From NCBI GenBank assembly GCA_017614715.1, contig JAGABI010000021.1:1-51956 (forward strand): a stretch of DNA of 51,956 nucleotides, written 5' to 3'. The DNA comes from Bacteroidales bacterium. GTDB lineage: Bacteria > Bacteroidota > Bacteroidia > Bacteroidales > UBA932. Below are positions 24,941 through 35,301 of the stretch, in pieces. Numbering within the stretch: position 1 is the stretch's first letter; each line of letters opens with the position of its first letter. The notes beneath the pieces were generated by a model that did not search any database, was not told the origin of the DNA, and was given only the letters and a program-made list of their open reading frames with translations. The position numbers and the translations under genes were made by a program.

Positions 24941-27160
24941 CTATCGTATGAACAGCAGTTCTCTGTATTTGGGAAGGGGCCAGCAGGCATCATCTACCAT
25001 AAGCTCGAGTTTGTCAATCTGATAGCGGATCTCGTCGAGTTTTGGCGCCACGGTGTCGTGATATGAAATTGCCTTGACATGCTCGTCGGCAATCACATTG
25101 GCCTTCTTGCGCGCATTTACCAACTCCTCTACCATAGTCTCAATACTGGAGGTGCGCTCTGCAATCTCCTCTATTATCTTAACGTTGCGTTCTGAGAGTT
25201 TGGCTGCCTTTTCAGCGGGGAATGTTGCATAAATGTTGCGCACATTCTCCAGCAGCTGGCTCTGATATCTGGTGGCCACCGGGATGATATGATTCATGGA
25301 CAGGTCGCCGAGCACGCGGGCTTCAATCTGTATCTTCTTGGTGTAAGTCTCCCATTTGACCTCGTTGCGGGCTTCAAGCTCTTTTTCTGTCATCACGCCC
25401 AGCTTGGAGAACATATCGATGCTCGACTTGTCCAGGTAACGCTCAAAGATGACGGGGCAGGATTTTTCGGTATCCAGGCCACGTTTTTCTGCCTCTGCCA
25501 CCCACTCGTCGCTATAGCCGTTGCCGTCGAAACGAATAGGTTTGCAGGTAGCTATATCCTCCCGGATAATATCCAGAATGGCGTGATAGGTGGCGTTGTG
25601 CTTGCCTGTCTTGAAGGCCTTGTCGCCGCTGATGGCTGCGATACGCGCATCTACCCGTTTCTTGAAATCTGCCAGAGCTTCGGCCACTGCGCTGTTGAGG
25701 GCAATCATTGCAGAAGCGCAGTTCGCCTCGCTGCCCACGGCGCGGAACTCGAACCTGTTGCCGGTAAATGCAAACGGGCTGGTACGGTTGCGGTCGGTGT
25801 TGTCTATCATTATCTCCGGAATCTCCGGGATGTCCATCTTCATCCCTTGCTTGCCCGCCATGGAGAGGGCGTCGGGGTCGGCTTTCTCAATATGGTCGAG
25901 CAGCTCTGAAACCTGCTTGCCAAGGAAGGAAGAGATAATTGCAGGCGGAGCTTCGTTGGCGCCCAGGCGATGGGCGTTGGAAGCCGACATTATGCTGGCT
26001 TTGAGCAGGCCGTTGTGACGATATACGCCCATCAGGGTCTCTACTATGAATACCACGAACCGCAGCGTGTCTTCCTGGGTCTTGCCGGGTGCGTGCAGGC
26101 GTACGCCGGTATCTGTAGAGAGGCTCCAGTTGTTGTGCTTGCCGCTGCCGTTGATGCCGGCGAAGGGTTTTTCATGGAGCAGCACGCGGAATCCATGCTT
26201 GCGGGCAACCTTGCGCATAAGGCTCATGAGAAGCATGTTGTGGTCAACTGCAAGGTTTGTCTCCTCAAATATAGGGGCCAGCTCAAACTGGTTGGGTGCA
26301 ACCTCGTTGTGACGGGTCTTGCATGGGATGCCGAGCTCCAGGGCCTGGATCTCAAGGTCTTTCATGAATGCCTGAACACGGTCGGGGATAGTGCCAAAAT
26401 AGTGGTCGTCCATCTGCTGGTTCTTGGCAGAGTCGTGACCCATCAGCGTACGTCCGGTAAGCAGCAGGTCGGGACGTGCGGAATAAAGCCCCTCATCTAC
26501 AAGGAAATACTCCTGCTCCCATCCGAGGGTGCTGAAGACCTTCTTGACATTGGGATAGAAATAGTGGCACACATCTGTCGCAGCCACATTTACCGCATGC
26601 AGCGAACGGAGCAGCGGGGCCTTGTAGTCAAGCGCTTCGCCACTGTATGAGATAAACACAGTGGGGATACAAAGGGTGTCATCTATTATGAACACAGGGG
26701 ATGTCGGGTCCCAGGCAGAATAGCCGCGCGCCTCAAAGGTTGAGCGGATACCGCCGCTGGGGAACGACGATGCGTCGGGTTCCTGCTGAACGAGCAACTT
26801 GCCGCTGAACTCCTCAATCATACCGCCCTTGCCGTCGTGCTCCACAAAGGAGTCGTGCTTTTCTGCGGTACCTTCTGTAAGCGGCTGAAACCAGTGCGTG
26901 TAGTGGGTGACGTCGTTTTCTGTGGCCCACTGCTTCATTCCGGCAGCAACTGCGTCAGCCACGTTAAGGTCAAGCTGTGCGCCGTTGTCCATCACATCTA
27001 TCATCTTGTTGTACACCTGCTTGGGCAGATATTTGTACATCTTTTCGCGATTGAATACTTTCTTTCCAAAGTATTCGCTCGGTCTCTCTGCCGGGACCTT
27101 GATGTCGAGCGGTTTCTTCTTGAACGCTTCCGCTACGACCTGGAATCTTAAGTTTGCCAT
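24941..27160 (-). CDS. glnN: Glutamine synthetase type III
   Basis: A 739-residue ATP-dependent enzyme making glutamine from glutamate and ammonia. The length is typical of type III (about 700-730) and far above types I and II (about 350-470). The metal/nucleotide motifs include Gly-Ser-Gly-Lys-His-Asn-Asn-Trp-Ser and Asn-Ala-His-Arg-Leu-Gly-Ala-Asn-Glu-Ala-Pro-Pro. An extended C-terminal helical region with many charged residues follows, as in the type III fold. It is the last gene after dapF-dapL (19 bases from dapL) and lies back to back with the glutamate synthase operon across the divergent region, so the GS/GOGAT pair is encoded together. Confidence 0.96.
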   Translation of the reverse strand: MANLRFQVVAEAFKKKPLDIKVPAERPSEYFGKKVFNREKMYKYLPKQVYNKMIDVMDNGAQLDLNVADAVAAGMKQWATENDVTHYTHWFQPLTEGTAEKHDSFVEHDGKGGMIEEFSGKLLVQQEPDASSFPSGGIRSTFEARGYSAWDPTSPVFIIDDTLCIPTVFISYSGEALDYKAPLLRSLHAVNVAATDVCHYFYPNVKKVFSTLGWEQEYFLVDEGLYSARPDLLLTGRTLMGHDSAKNQQMDDHYFGTIPDRVQAFMKDLEIQALELGIPCKTRHNEVAPNQFELAPIFEETNLAVDHNMLLMSLMRKVARKHGFRVLLHEKPFAGINGSGKHNNWSLSTDTGVRLHAPGKTQEDTLRFVVFIVETLMGVYRHNGLLKASIMSASNAHRLGANEAPPAIISSFLGKQVSELLDHIEKADPDALSMAGKQGMKMDIPEIPEIMIDNTDRNRTSPFAFTGNRFEFRAVGSEANCASAMIALNSAVAEALADFKKRVDARIAAISGDKAFKTGKHNATYHAILDIIREDIATCKPIRFDGNGYSDEWVAEAEKRGLDTEKSCPVIFERYLDKSSIDMFSKLGVMTEKELEARNEVKWETYTKKIQIEARVLGDLSMNHIIPVATRYQSQLLENVRNIYATFPAEKAAKLSERNVKIIEEIAERTSSIETMVEELVNARKKANVIADEHVKAISYHDTVAPKLDEIRYQIDKLELMVDDACWPLPKYRELLFIR

Positions 27161-27179
27161 AATAGTTAGTATTAAAGTG

Positions 27180-28409
27180 TTAGAACCATCTTTCTATTCT
27201 TTTCAGTGCCTCTTCTGTCTGTTCGTGAGTGCCGAATGCCGTGAATCTCGCATAGCCTTCTCCTGAGGGGCCGAACCCTGCGCCGGGGGTGCAGACAACA
27301 TGTGCCCGGTTCAGCATCTCGTCAAAAAACCTCCAGCTGGGAATGCCGTGAGGGGTTTTCATCCAGACATAAGGGGCGTTGGCACCGCCGTAAACCTCGT
27401 AACCGAGGGTGCGGAAGCGCTTCAGCATCAGCTCTGCATTCTGCATATAGTATGCAATTGTCTTGCGTACCTGTTCCTTGCCTTCCGGAGTATAAATAGC
27501 CTCTGCCGCACGCTGGCTCAGGTAGCTGGTGCCGTTGAACTTGGTGCACTGGCGGCGCAGCCAGAGCGGGTTGAGCTCTATCCTCTTGCCCTCCAGGGTG
27601 GCTGCGGAGACCTCTTCAGGAACTATTGTATAACCGCAGCGGACCCCGGTAAAACCGGCCGTCTTGGAGTAACTGCGGAACTCGATGGCGCATTTGCGTG
27701 CGCCGCGGATTTCGTATATGGAGTGGGGGATATCGGGATCCTGTATATATGCCTCGTATGCTGCGTCGTAAAAAATCAGGGCGTCGTTATGCAGGGCATA
27801 ATTGACCCATTTGCGGAGCTCTTCCTTGGATATCACAGTCCCTGTGGGGTTGTTGGGATAGCACAGATAGACCACATCTACGCGGCGGTTGGGGATCTCC
27901 GGCACAAAATTGTTCTCTGCCGTGCAGGGGAAATATACCACGTTGGACCAACGGTCATGAGCGTCTTTCACGCCGGAGCGGCCAATCATGGAGTTGGAAT
28001 CGAGGTAAACAGGGTAGATGGGGTCGGTTACCCCTATGGAGTTGTCCCAGCGGATAAGCTCCTGGATATTGCCCGTATCACTTTTGGCACCGTCGTTTAT
28101 GAACACCTCGTTTATATCAAGATGGATTCCGCGGGGGAGATAATCGTTCTTGATGATGGCTTCCCTTAAGAATTGATATCCCTGCTCCGGGCCGTAGCCG
28201 CGGAATGTCTCTGCACGGCCCATCTCGTCGGCCGCCTTGTGCAGCGCTTCCACCACTGCCGGGGCGAGCGGCTGGGTGACATCGCCTGTGCCAAGGCTAA
28301 TCACATTCACGTTCTTGTGTGCAGACTTGAATGCGCTGACCTTGCGGGCAACATCTGCAAACAGGTAGTTGCCGGGCAATTTCAAGAAATGTTCATTAAC
28401 CAGTGCCAT
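27180..28409 (-). CDS. dapL: LL-diaminopimelate aminotransferase
   Basis: A 409-residue fold-type I PLP enzyme that converts tetrahydrodipicolinate directly to LL-diaminopimelate with glutamate as amino donor. It replaces the DapD/DapC/DapE steps. The PLP lysine is Lys249 in Ser-Tyr-Ser-Lys-Thr-Ala-Gly-Phe-Thr-Gly. Tyr-Pro-Asn-Asn-Pro-Thr-Gly is the substrate/PLP loop, and the N-terminus Asn-Glu-His-Phe-Leu-Lys-Leu-Pro-Gly-Asn-Tyr-Leu-Phe is characteristic of DapL. It starts 3 bases after dapF, so the last two steps to meso-diaminopimelate are co-transcribed. Confidence 0.95.
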   Translation of the reverse strand: MALVNEHFLKLPGNYLFADVARKVSAFKSAHKNVNVISLGTGDVTQPLAPAVVEALHKAADEMGRAETFRGYGPEQGYQFLREAIIKNDYLPRGIHLDINEVFINDGAKSDTGNIQELIRWDNSIGVTDPIYPVYLDSNSMIGRSGVKDAHDRWSNVVYFPCTAENNFVPEIPNRRVDVVYLCYPNNPTGTVISKEELRKWVNYALHNDALIFYDAAYEAYIQDPDIPHSIYEIRGARKCAIEFRSYSKTAGFTGVRCGYTIVPEEVSAATLEGKRIELNPLWLRRQCTKFNGTSYLSQRAAEAIYTPEGKEQVRKTIAYYMQNAELMLKRFRTLGYEVYGGANAPYVWMKTPHGIPSWRFFDEMLNRAHVVCTPGAGFGPSGEGYARFTAFGTHEQTEEALKRIERWF

Positions 28410-28412
28410 AAT

Positions 28413-29264
28413 CTACAAATCAATGTCTCCTTCAAATACTTTCTCGGCCGGACCCGAAAGGTAAACATGGCCTGCCGGCGGATTCCAATCTACTTCAAGG
28501 TCGCCTCCGTCCATCGCTATGGTTACCTTTTTGCTGGCGCGGCCGGTTAACGAAGCCGCCACTGCAGTTGCACATGCGCCAGTGCCACATGCCTTTGTGA
28601 TGCCGCTACCCCGTTCCCAAACCCTGACCCTGATGCGCTCAGGGGAGATTATCTGTGCAAATTCCACATTGCAACGCCTGGGAAAAACGGGATCTGTTTC
28701 AAGTTCAGAACCAAATTTGCCCACATCCAGGGTATCGATATCAGCCACAAAGGTAATAAAATGAGGATTACCCATAGAAACAAACATCCCCTTAAATTTT
28801 CTCCCCGCTGCATCCAGCTCAATCTCCCTGCCGGGGACACCGGCAAACTGCTCGCGGCAATCTGTCCTGGGCTCAAGCATATCCACCGTTACACTCTCGA
28901 CATGACCGGAATCGCTGTCGCTGACCTTAAGCCACAAATCCTTTATCCCGGAGAGCGTCTGGAGCCTTATTACCTTCTTGCTGCTCAACCCTTTTTCGTA
29001 GATATACTTTCCGATGCAACGGGAGGCGTTGCCGCACATATCGGCCTCGCTGCCGTCTGCATTAAAAATCCTCATACTGAAATCCGCACCAGGGGCATCG
29101 GCCTTACCAATCAAAACCAGACCGTCTCCTCCGATACCTTTATTGCGGTCACTCCACGTGGTCGCGCACCTTGCGGGATCGGGAATATCATACGCTGAGG
29201 CGTCAACGTAAATGTAATCGTTGCCGGCTCCCTGCATTTTTGTGAAGTGAACAGTGTGTTTCAT
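28413..29264 (-). CDS. dapF: Diaminopimelate epimerase
   Basis: A 283-residue cofactor-free racemase that makes meso-diaminopimelate for peptidoglycan and lysine. Both active-site cysteines are present: Cys77 in Met-Cys-Gly-Asn-Ala-Ser-Arg and Cys226 in Ala-Cys-Gly-Thr-Gly-Ala-Cys. The N-terminus has Met-Gln-Gly-Ala-Gly-Asn-Asp-Tyr. I start it at the ATG at 29264. A TTG at 29285 in the same frame adds seven residues with no family match. It is the first gene of dapF-dapL-glnN. Confidence 0.95.
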   Translation of the reverse strand: MKHTVHFTKMQGAGNDYIYVDASAYDIPDPARCATTWSDRNKGIGGDGLVLIGKADAPGADFSMRIFNADGSEADMCGNASRCIGKYIYEKGLSSKKVIRLQTLSGIKDLWLKVSDSDSGHVESVTVDMLEPRTDCREQFAGVPGREIELDAAGRKFKGMFVSMGNPHFITFVADIDTLDVGKFGSELETDPVFPRRCNVEFAQIISPERIRVRVWERGSGITKACGTGACATAVAASLTGRASKKVTIAMDGGDLEVDWNPPAGHVYLSGPAEKVFEGDIDL

Positions 29265-29526
29265 TTTGAAATTTTCCGGTTGCAATTTTAGTCAGCAGTT
29301 CCCTAAACACAAACTGTTTGCGCTGTTTTTCTTGCTAGATTTTTTGCGATTGGTTTCAATTTGTAAGCAAATGGCTGGAAACACTTTCATTTCTGACGTG
29401 ATTATCGGCTTCAGGGTATGATATATCGCAGGGTTAAATTATTGTTGATAATTAAATGTTCGAAACGGCTAAGCGATAGAACTCAATATATATTTTTGCC
29501 GCCGTAAAGAGAAAAAATGAATCATT
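29265..29526. promoter_or_regulatory. Divergent control region between dapF and gltB
   Basis: About 260 bases of AT-rich sequence without a credible gene. On the forward strand TATTTTTG at 29491-29498 fits the -7 box TAnnTTTG and lies 29 bases upstream of the gltB ATG. A -33 TTG at the usual distance is not clear. On the reverse strand I see no exact -7 box. Because dapF-dapL-glnN and gltBD use the same nitrogen pool, a shared nitrogen-responsive control here is plausible but not shown. Confidence 0.45.
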
Positions 29527-32500
29527 ATGCAGCAAAAGGGTCTTTACAGTAACTCTTACGAACACGACAGTTGCGGCGTCGGAATGGTGGTTAACATCCA
29601 CGGAGGGAAAACCCATCAACTGGTAGATGATGCACTCAAGGTGCTGGAAAACATGTGCCACCGCGGGGCGGAGGTCGGCAAGGACGGCGACGGCGCCGGT
29701 ATCATGCTTCAGATTCCTCACGAATTCATCCTGCTTGCAGGTATTCCCGTGCCGGAGAAAGGCAAGTACGCCACCGGCTTGGTGTTCCTGCCTAAAGATG
29801 AAAAGCGTCAGCAGCAAATTCTGGGCATCATTATAGAGGAGATCGAGCGCGACGGTCTCCAGCTGATGCATCTCCGCCAGGTCCCCACAAAGAGTGAATG
29901 CCTGGGCGAGAGGGCGCTTGCCACCGAACCTGATATCAAGCAGATTTTCATCACCGGCGTGCAGGACGACAAGGTAGAAACCTTCCCCCGCACGCTCTAC
30001 GTTTTAAGAAAGCGGATAGAGAAGCGTATCAGCGACAAAGATTTCTACTTCTGCTCGCTGAGCAATACCAGCATCGTGTACAAGGGTATGCTCTCCAGCA
30101 TGCAGCTCCGCGAGTTTTATCCCGATCTGAGCAACCCTTATTTTACCAGCGGCCTGGCGGTGGTTCACTCCCGTTTCAGCACAAACACATTCCCGACTTG
30201 GTCACTGGCACAGCCGTTCCGCCTTTTGGCTCACAACGGCGAAATCAACACCATCCGCGGTAACCGCGGCTGGATGCAGGCCCGCGAGAGCGTCCTCAGC
30301 AGCGATGCACTGGGCGACATCCGCCAGATATCCCCAATTATCCAGCCCGGAATGTCCGATTCTGCAAGCCTGGACAACGTTCTGGAGTTTTTCCTGATGA
30401 GCGGGATGAGCCTGCCTCACGCTATGGCGCTTTTGCTGCCTGAATCATTTAACGACAAGAACCCGATTCCGGAGGACCTGAAGGCCTTCTATGAATACTA
30501 TTCCATATTGATGGAGCCATGGGACGGACCCGCGGCTCTGATATTCTCAGACGGTCGGTTTGCAGGCGGTATGCTTGACCGCAACGGTCTGCGTCCGGCC
30601 CGCTACACCATCACCAAGAGTGACACAATGGTGGTCGCTTCCGAGGTGGGTGTCATGGATTTTGACCCGACCCAGGTGGTGGAGAAAGGCCGTCTGCAAC
30701 CGGGCAAGATTTTACTGATTGATACCCAGGAGGGCAAGATTTATTATGACGGAGAGATTAAGCGCACCCTGGCGGCGGAGCACCCGTATCGCCAGTGGCT
30801 CTCTACCAACCGCATCCAGCTGGAAAAGCTGCATAGCGGACGTCATGTAAACAATGCCGTTGATAATCTGGTGGCAAAAGAGTTGCTGTTCGGCTATGGC
30901 GAGGAGGACATCTCTTCTTCCATAATCCCGATGGCAACGACAGCCCAGGAGCCTACAGCCTCAATGGGTAATGACACCCCGCTGGCTGTAATCTCCAAAA
31001 AGCCGCAGGTTTTCTTTGATTATTTCCGCCAGCAGTTTGCCCAGGTCACCAACCCTGCTATTGACTCAATCCGCGAGAGCCTGGTGATGAGCCTTGAGGA
31101 GTACATCGGCCGGGTAGGCGCCGGAATCCTTGATCCCGACGAGAGCAACTGCAAGATGGTGCGCCTGCCACATCCTATTCTGAACAACACCCAACTTGAC
31201 CTGCTGTGCAACATCCGCTACAAAGGCTTCAATACCATCAAGTTGCCGATGACATTTACCGGCGACCTGCGTGCCGCACTGGACAAGCTTTGCAAGGATG
31301 CAGAACGGAGTGTGGACGAAGGTTACAATTATATTATCCTCTCTGACCGTGATGTGGATGAGAAGCACATAGCCATACCGAGCCTGCTGGCCGTATCGGC
31401 AGTGCACCACTACCTGATTTCTGTGGGCAAGCGCGTTCAGACAGCCCTTATTGTGGAGAGCGGCGAAATACGTGAAACCATGCATGCGGCGCTGCTGCTG
31501 GGTTACGGTGCATCGGCCCTTTGCCCTTACATGGTATTTGCTATCCTGGACGATTTGGTCAAGAAGGGGAAGATACAGGAGGACTATTCAACCGCAGAGA
31601 AGAACTATATCAAAGCGGTTTGCAAGGGCCTGCTCAAGATAATGGCAAAGATGGGCATCAGCACCATCCGCAGCTATCGCGGCGCCAAGATATTCGAGAG
31701 CGTAGGCCTTAGCGAAGATCTGCTCCGGGCATATTTCGGTACCGAGGTCAGCACCATCGGCGGCGCCGGGCTGGAGAAGATTGCAGCCGATGCAAAGGCC
31801 TTCCACAGCCTTGCGTTTGCCAGCAAAGAGGATGCGCTCCTGCCAAATCTGGGCCGCTTCCGCTGGCGTCGCGACGGCATCCGTCACGCATGGAATCCCG
31901 AGACTATCGCCACCCTGCAGCTGGCATGCCGCAAAGGTGACTACGCATTGTTCAAAAAATACACTTCGCTGGCCGACAACAAGACCGAACCTATATTTAT
32001 CCGCGACTTTATGGGCTTCAAGTCAAACCCCATTCCCGTGGATGAAGTGGAGCCTGTAGAGAGCATCGTGAAGCGGTTCGTTACCGGGGCCATGTCTTTC
32101 GGCGCGCTCAGCATAGAGGCGCACGAGACAATTGCCCTCGCAATGAACAAGCTCGGCGCCCGCAGCAATACGGGTGAGGGCGGCGAGGATTCCCAGCGCT
32201 TCCACAGCGATGTGGATGGCATAAGCCTGAGCAGCAAGACCAAACAGGTCGCTTCCGGCCGATTTGGCGTTACCACAGAGTATCTGGTCAATGCTGAAGA
32301 ACTCCAGATTAAGGTTGCCCAGGGGGCAAAACCGGGCGAAGGCGGTCAGCTCCCCGGTTTCAAGGTCAACGAGATAATTGCCAAAACGCGTCACTCAATT
32401 CCCGGTATTTCGCTCATTTCGCCGCCGCCTCACCACGATATTTACTCTATAGAGGATTTGGCGCAGCTCATCTTTGACCTCAAGAATGTCAATCCAAAGG

Positions 32501-33951
32501 CCAAGGTCAGCGTCAAGCTTGTTTGCGAAAGCGGAGTCGGCACAATCGCCGCCGGTGTCGCCAAGGCAAAGGCAGATTTGATTGTACTCAGCGGCGCTGA
32601 GGGCGGTACCGGTGCAAGCCCCGCCTCAAGTATGCGTTTCGCCGGCATTCCGCCGGAGATTGGTTTGAGCGAAGCCCAGCAGACACTGGTCCGTAACGGC
32701 CTTCGCGGGCAAGTTCGCCTGCAGGTCGACGGCCAGATCAAGACCGGTCGCGACGTGATATTGATGGCACTGCTCGGTGCCGACGAATTTGGATTCGGTA
32801 CCGCTGCGCTGATTGTGCTGGGTTGCGTAATGATGAGAAAGTGCAACCTTAACACATGCCCTATGGGCGTTGCAACCCAGGATCCCAAGCTCCGCGAGCA
32901 TTTCCAGGGCAAGGTTGACCATCTGGTTAATTACTTCACCTTTATGGCGCAGGAAGTTCGCGAATATCTCGCAGCAATGGGTCTCAAGAGCATGGACGAT
33001 GCAATCGGCCGTACAGATTTGATAGAAACCCAGGCATCTCCGCTCGATTTTGGCCGCCTGCTATATCAGGAGAAAGGTACTCTTCACCACACCACAGACA
33101 AGCCTTTTGTTCTGGATGATGTGCTTGACCAGAGGCTTATCAAAGTCTCCGGAAACGCTATCGAGCGCGGAGAAGAGATTACCCTGGACTTCGCCATCAA
33201 GAATACTGACCGTGCCGTGGGCGCAATGCTCTCCGGTGAGATAGCAGCAAAATATGGCAACGACGGCCTGGCAGAAGATACCATCAGCGTCAAGTTCAAA
33301 GGCTCGGCCGGACAGTCGTTCGGTGCATTCCTCGCACACGGTGTCTCTTTCAAGCTGGAGGGTGAGACCAACGACTATTTTGCATAAGGTCTCAGCGGCG
33401 GACGTATTGCTATCCTGCCGCCTATGCGCAGCAACTTTGCCGCAGAAGACAATATCATTGCCGGCAACACCGGCCTTTACGGAGCAACCTCCGGCGAGCT
33501 TTATGTCAACGGTAAGGTGGGCGAGCGGTTTGCCGTGCGCAACTCGGGCGCCATTGCTGTGATAGAGGGTGCCGGAGACCACTGCTGCGAATATATGACC
33601 GGCGGCCGCGTGGTTGTGCTGGGCGAGACCGGGCGCAACTTTGCAGCCGGTATGAGCGGCGGTGTGGCCTATGTATGGAACAAGAAGGGCGACTTTGACT
33701 ATTTCTGCAACATGGATATGGTCGAAATCAATCTGGTAGACGATGCACAGTACCGCAAGGAACTGCACGAACTCATCCGCCAGCACTACCTCTATACCGG
33801 CTCCAAGCTGGCCCGTACGATGCTGGATGACTGGCAGCGTTATGCCGACGAATTTGTCCAGGTAGTGCCTATAGAATACAAACGCGTGCTGCAGGAAGAG
33901 CAGATGCGCAAATTGCAGCAGAAGATTGCTGAGGTTCAAAGAGATTACTAG
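29527..33951 (+). pseudogene. gltB: Glutamate synthase large subunit, interrupted by an in-frame TAA
   Basis: The full frame would encode 1474 residues, the normal GltB size. The glutaminase nucleophile is Cys16 after a short propeptide (Asp-Ser-Cys-Gly-Val-Gly). The FMN/central region is intact, and the 3Fe-4S cysteines lie in Cys-Asn-Leu-Asn-Thr-Cys-Pro-Met-Gly with one Cys further upstream. A TAA at 33385-33387 falls in the C-terminal GxGxG beta-helix domain, where relatives read Tyr-Val-Gly-Lys-Gly-Leu-Ser-Gly-Gly. The frame then runs unbroken for 187 more codons with full conservation to TAG at 33951. One base change (AAA to TAA) explains it. Translation would give a 1286-residue protein without most of that domain. 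Sequencing error, recent inactivation or readthrough cannot be separated here. Confidence 0.85.
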
Positions 33952-33953
33952 TT

Positions 33954-35300
33954 ATGGGAAATCCAAAAGCATTTATGGAGGTTGCCCGGCAAGAGGCCGG
34001 ATACCGTCCGATACACGACAGGGTACACGATTTTGGAGAGGTGGAGCAGACTCTCAACTCCAAGGACCGCCGCCTTCAGGCGTCCCGCTGCATGGATTGC
34101 GGAGTGCCGTTCTGCCACTGGGCCTGCCCGCTGGGCAACAAGGCTCCCGAGTGGAACGACGCGCTGTTCAAGGGCGACTGGGAGCTTGCATACAAGCTGC
34201 TCTCGGCTACCAACCCGTTCCCTGAATTCACCGGGAGGGTGTGTCCCGCATTGTGCGAAAAGGCCTGCGTGCTGAACCGCTTCAACCATGAGCCTACCAC
34301 CAACCGCGAGAACGAGGCTGCCATAACAGAAACAGCTTTCCGCGAAGGGTTCGTTCCGGTGCGTCACCCGGAGCGCAACGGCAAGAAGGTAGCTGTGATT
34401 GGCGCCGGCCCCTCTGGCCTGGCCGCTGCTGAATTGCTCAATATGAAGGGGTACGCAGTTACGGTATTTGACAAGAACGAGGCTCCCGGCGGACTGCTTC
34501 GCTACGGTATTCCCAACTTCAAGCTGAACAAGGCTATCATTAACCGCCGTGTGGATATCCTGAAGCAGGAGGGGATAGAGTTCAATTGCGGAGAGGCCGT
34601 TGAATGCGACGCTTCCTTTGCATCCAAATACGACGCTGTGGTAATTGCAACCGGCACTCCGTTACCTCGTGATTTGAAAGTGCCCGGACGTGAACTCAAA
34701 GGGGTTCATTTTGCACTTGAGATTCTCTCCCAGCAGAACCGCGTCCTCGCGGGGATGGAGTTCTCCAAGGAGGACCGTATCACCGCCAAAGGGAAGGACG
34801 TTCTGGTAATCGGCGGTGGCGACACCGGCAGTGACTGTATCGGTACCGCCCACCGTCAGGGCGCTCTGAGCGTGACTCAGATTGAAATCATGCCGCGCCC
34901 TATCGACGGACCCGACGACCCTGCCAACCCCTGGCCTAACTTCCCGCGCACATTTAAGACCACATCTTCCCACGAAGAGGGGTGTACCCGCCGCTGGAAC
35001 ATCAATACGCTCGAATTCATTGGCGAAGACGGCAAACTGACTGGTGTCAAGGTGCAGGAAATCGACTGGAAACCCAATCCGGAGGGTGGCCGCCCGATAA
35101 TGGTGGAGAAGGGCAAGCCCGAGATTATCAAGGCAGAGCTGGTGCTTCTGGCAATGGGCTTCTTCAAACCGGAACATCCCCAGTATCCGGAGAATGTCTT
35201 TATCTGCGGCGATGCCGCCAACGGTCCGTCGCTGGTGGTCCGCGCCCTTGCAAGCGGTCGCGATGCGGCAGAGAAGGTGGATAAGTATCTCAGCAAGTAA
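33954..35300 (+). CDS. gltD: Glutamate synthase small subunit
   Basis: A 448-residue NAD(P)H-dependent flavoprotein that supplies electrons to GltB. The N-terminal iron-sulfur region has Cys-Met-Asp-Cys-Gly-Val-Pro-Phe-Cys-His-Trp-Ala-Cys-Pro and a later Cys-Pro-Ala-Leu-Cys-Glu-Lys-Ala-Cys. FAD binds at Gly-Ala-Gly-Pro-Ser-Gly-Leu-Ala-Ala-Ala-Glu and the pyridine nucleotide at Gly-Gly-Gly-Asp-Thr-Gly-Ser-Asp-Cys. It starts 2 bases after the gltB stop. The gene is intact although gltB upstream is interrupted. Confidence 0.96.
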   Translation: MGNPKAFMEVARQEAGYRPIHDRVHDFGEVEQTLNSKDRRLQASRCMDCGVPFCHWACPLGNKAPEWNDALFKGDWELAYKLLSATNPFPEFTGRVCPALCEKACVLNRFNHEPTTNRENEAAITETAFREGFVPVRHPERNGKKVAVIGAGPSGLAAAELLNMKGYAVTVFDKNEAPGGLLRYGIPNFKLNKAIINRRVDILKQEGIEFNCGEAVECDASFASKYDAVVIATGTPLPRDLKVPGRELKGVHFALEILSQQNRVLAGMEFSKEDRITAKGKDVLVIGGGDTGSDCIGTAHRQGALSVTQIEIMPRPIDGPDDPANPWPNFPRTFKTTSSHEEGCTRRWNINTLEFIGEDGKLTGVKVQEIDWKPNPEGGRPIMVEKGKPEIIKAELVLLAMGFFKPEHPQYPENVFICGDAANGPSLVVRALASGRDAAEKVDKYLSK

Positions 35301-35301
35301 T

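Noticed and set aside
3122-33387. Stop-codon reassignment (TAG or TAA read as an amino acid).
   Set aside because: TAG ends the ammonia-lyase, MMPL, ketosynthase and methyltransferase genes at family-normal lengths, and TAA ends several others, so both work as stops.
33424-33951. A separate small gene after the gltB stop.
   Set aside because: It continues the gltB frame and aligns with the normal GltB C-terminus from directly after the TAA.
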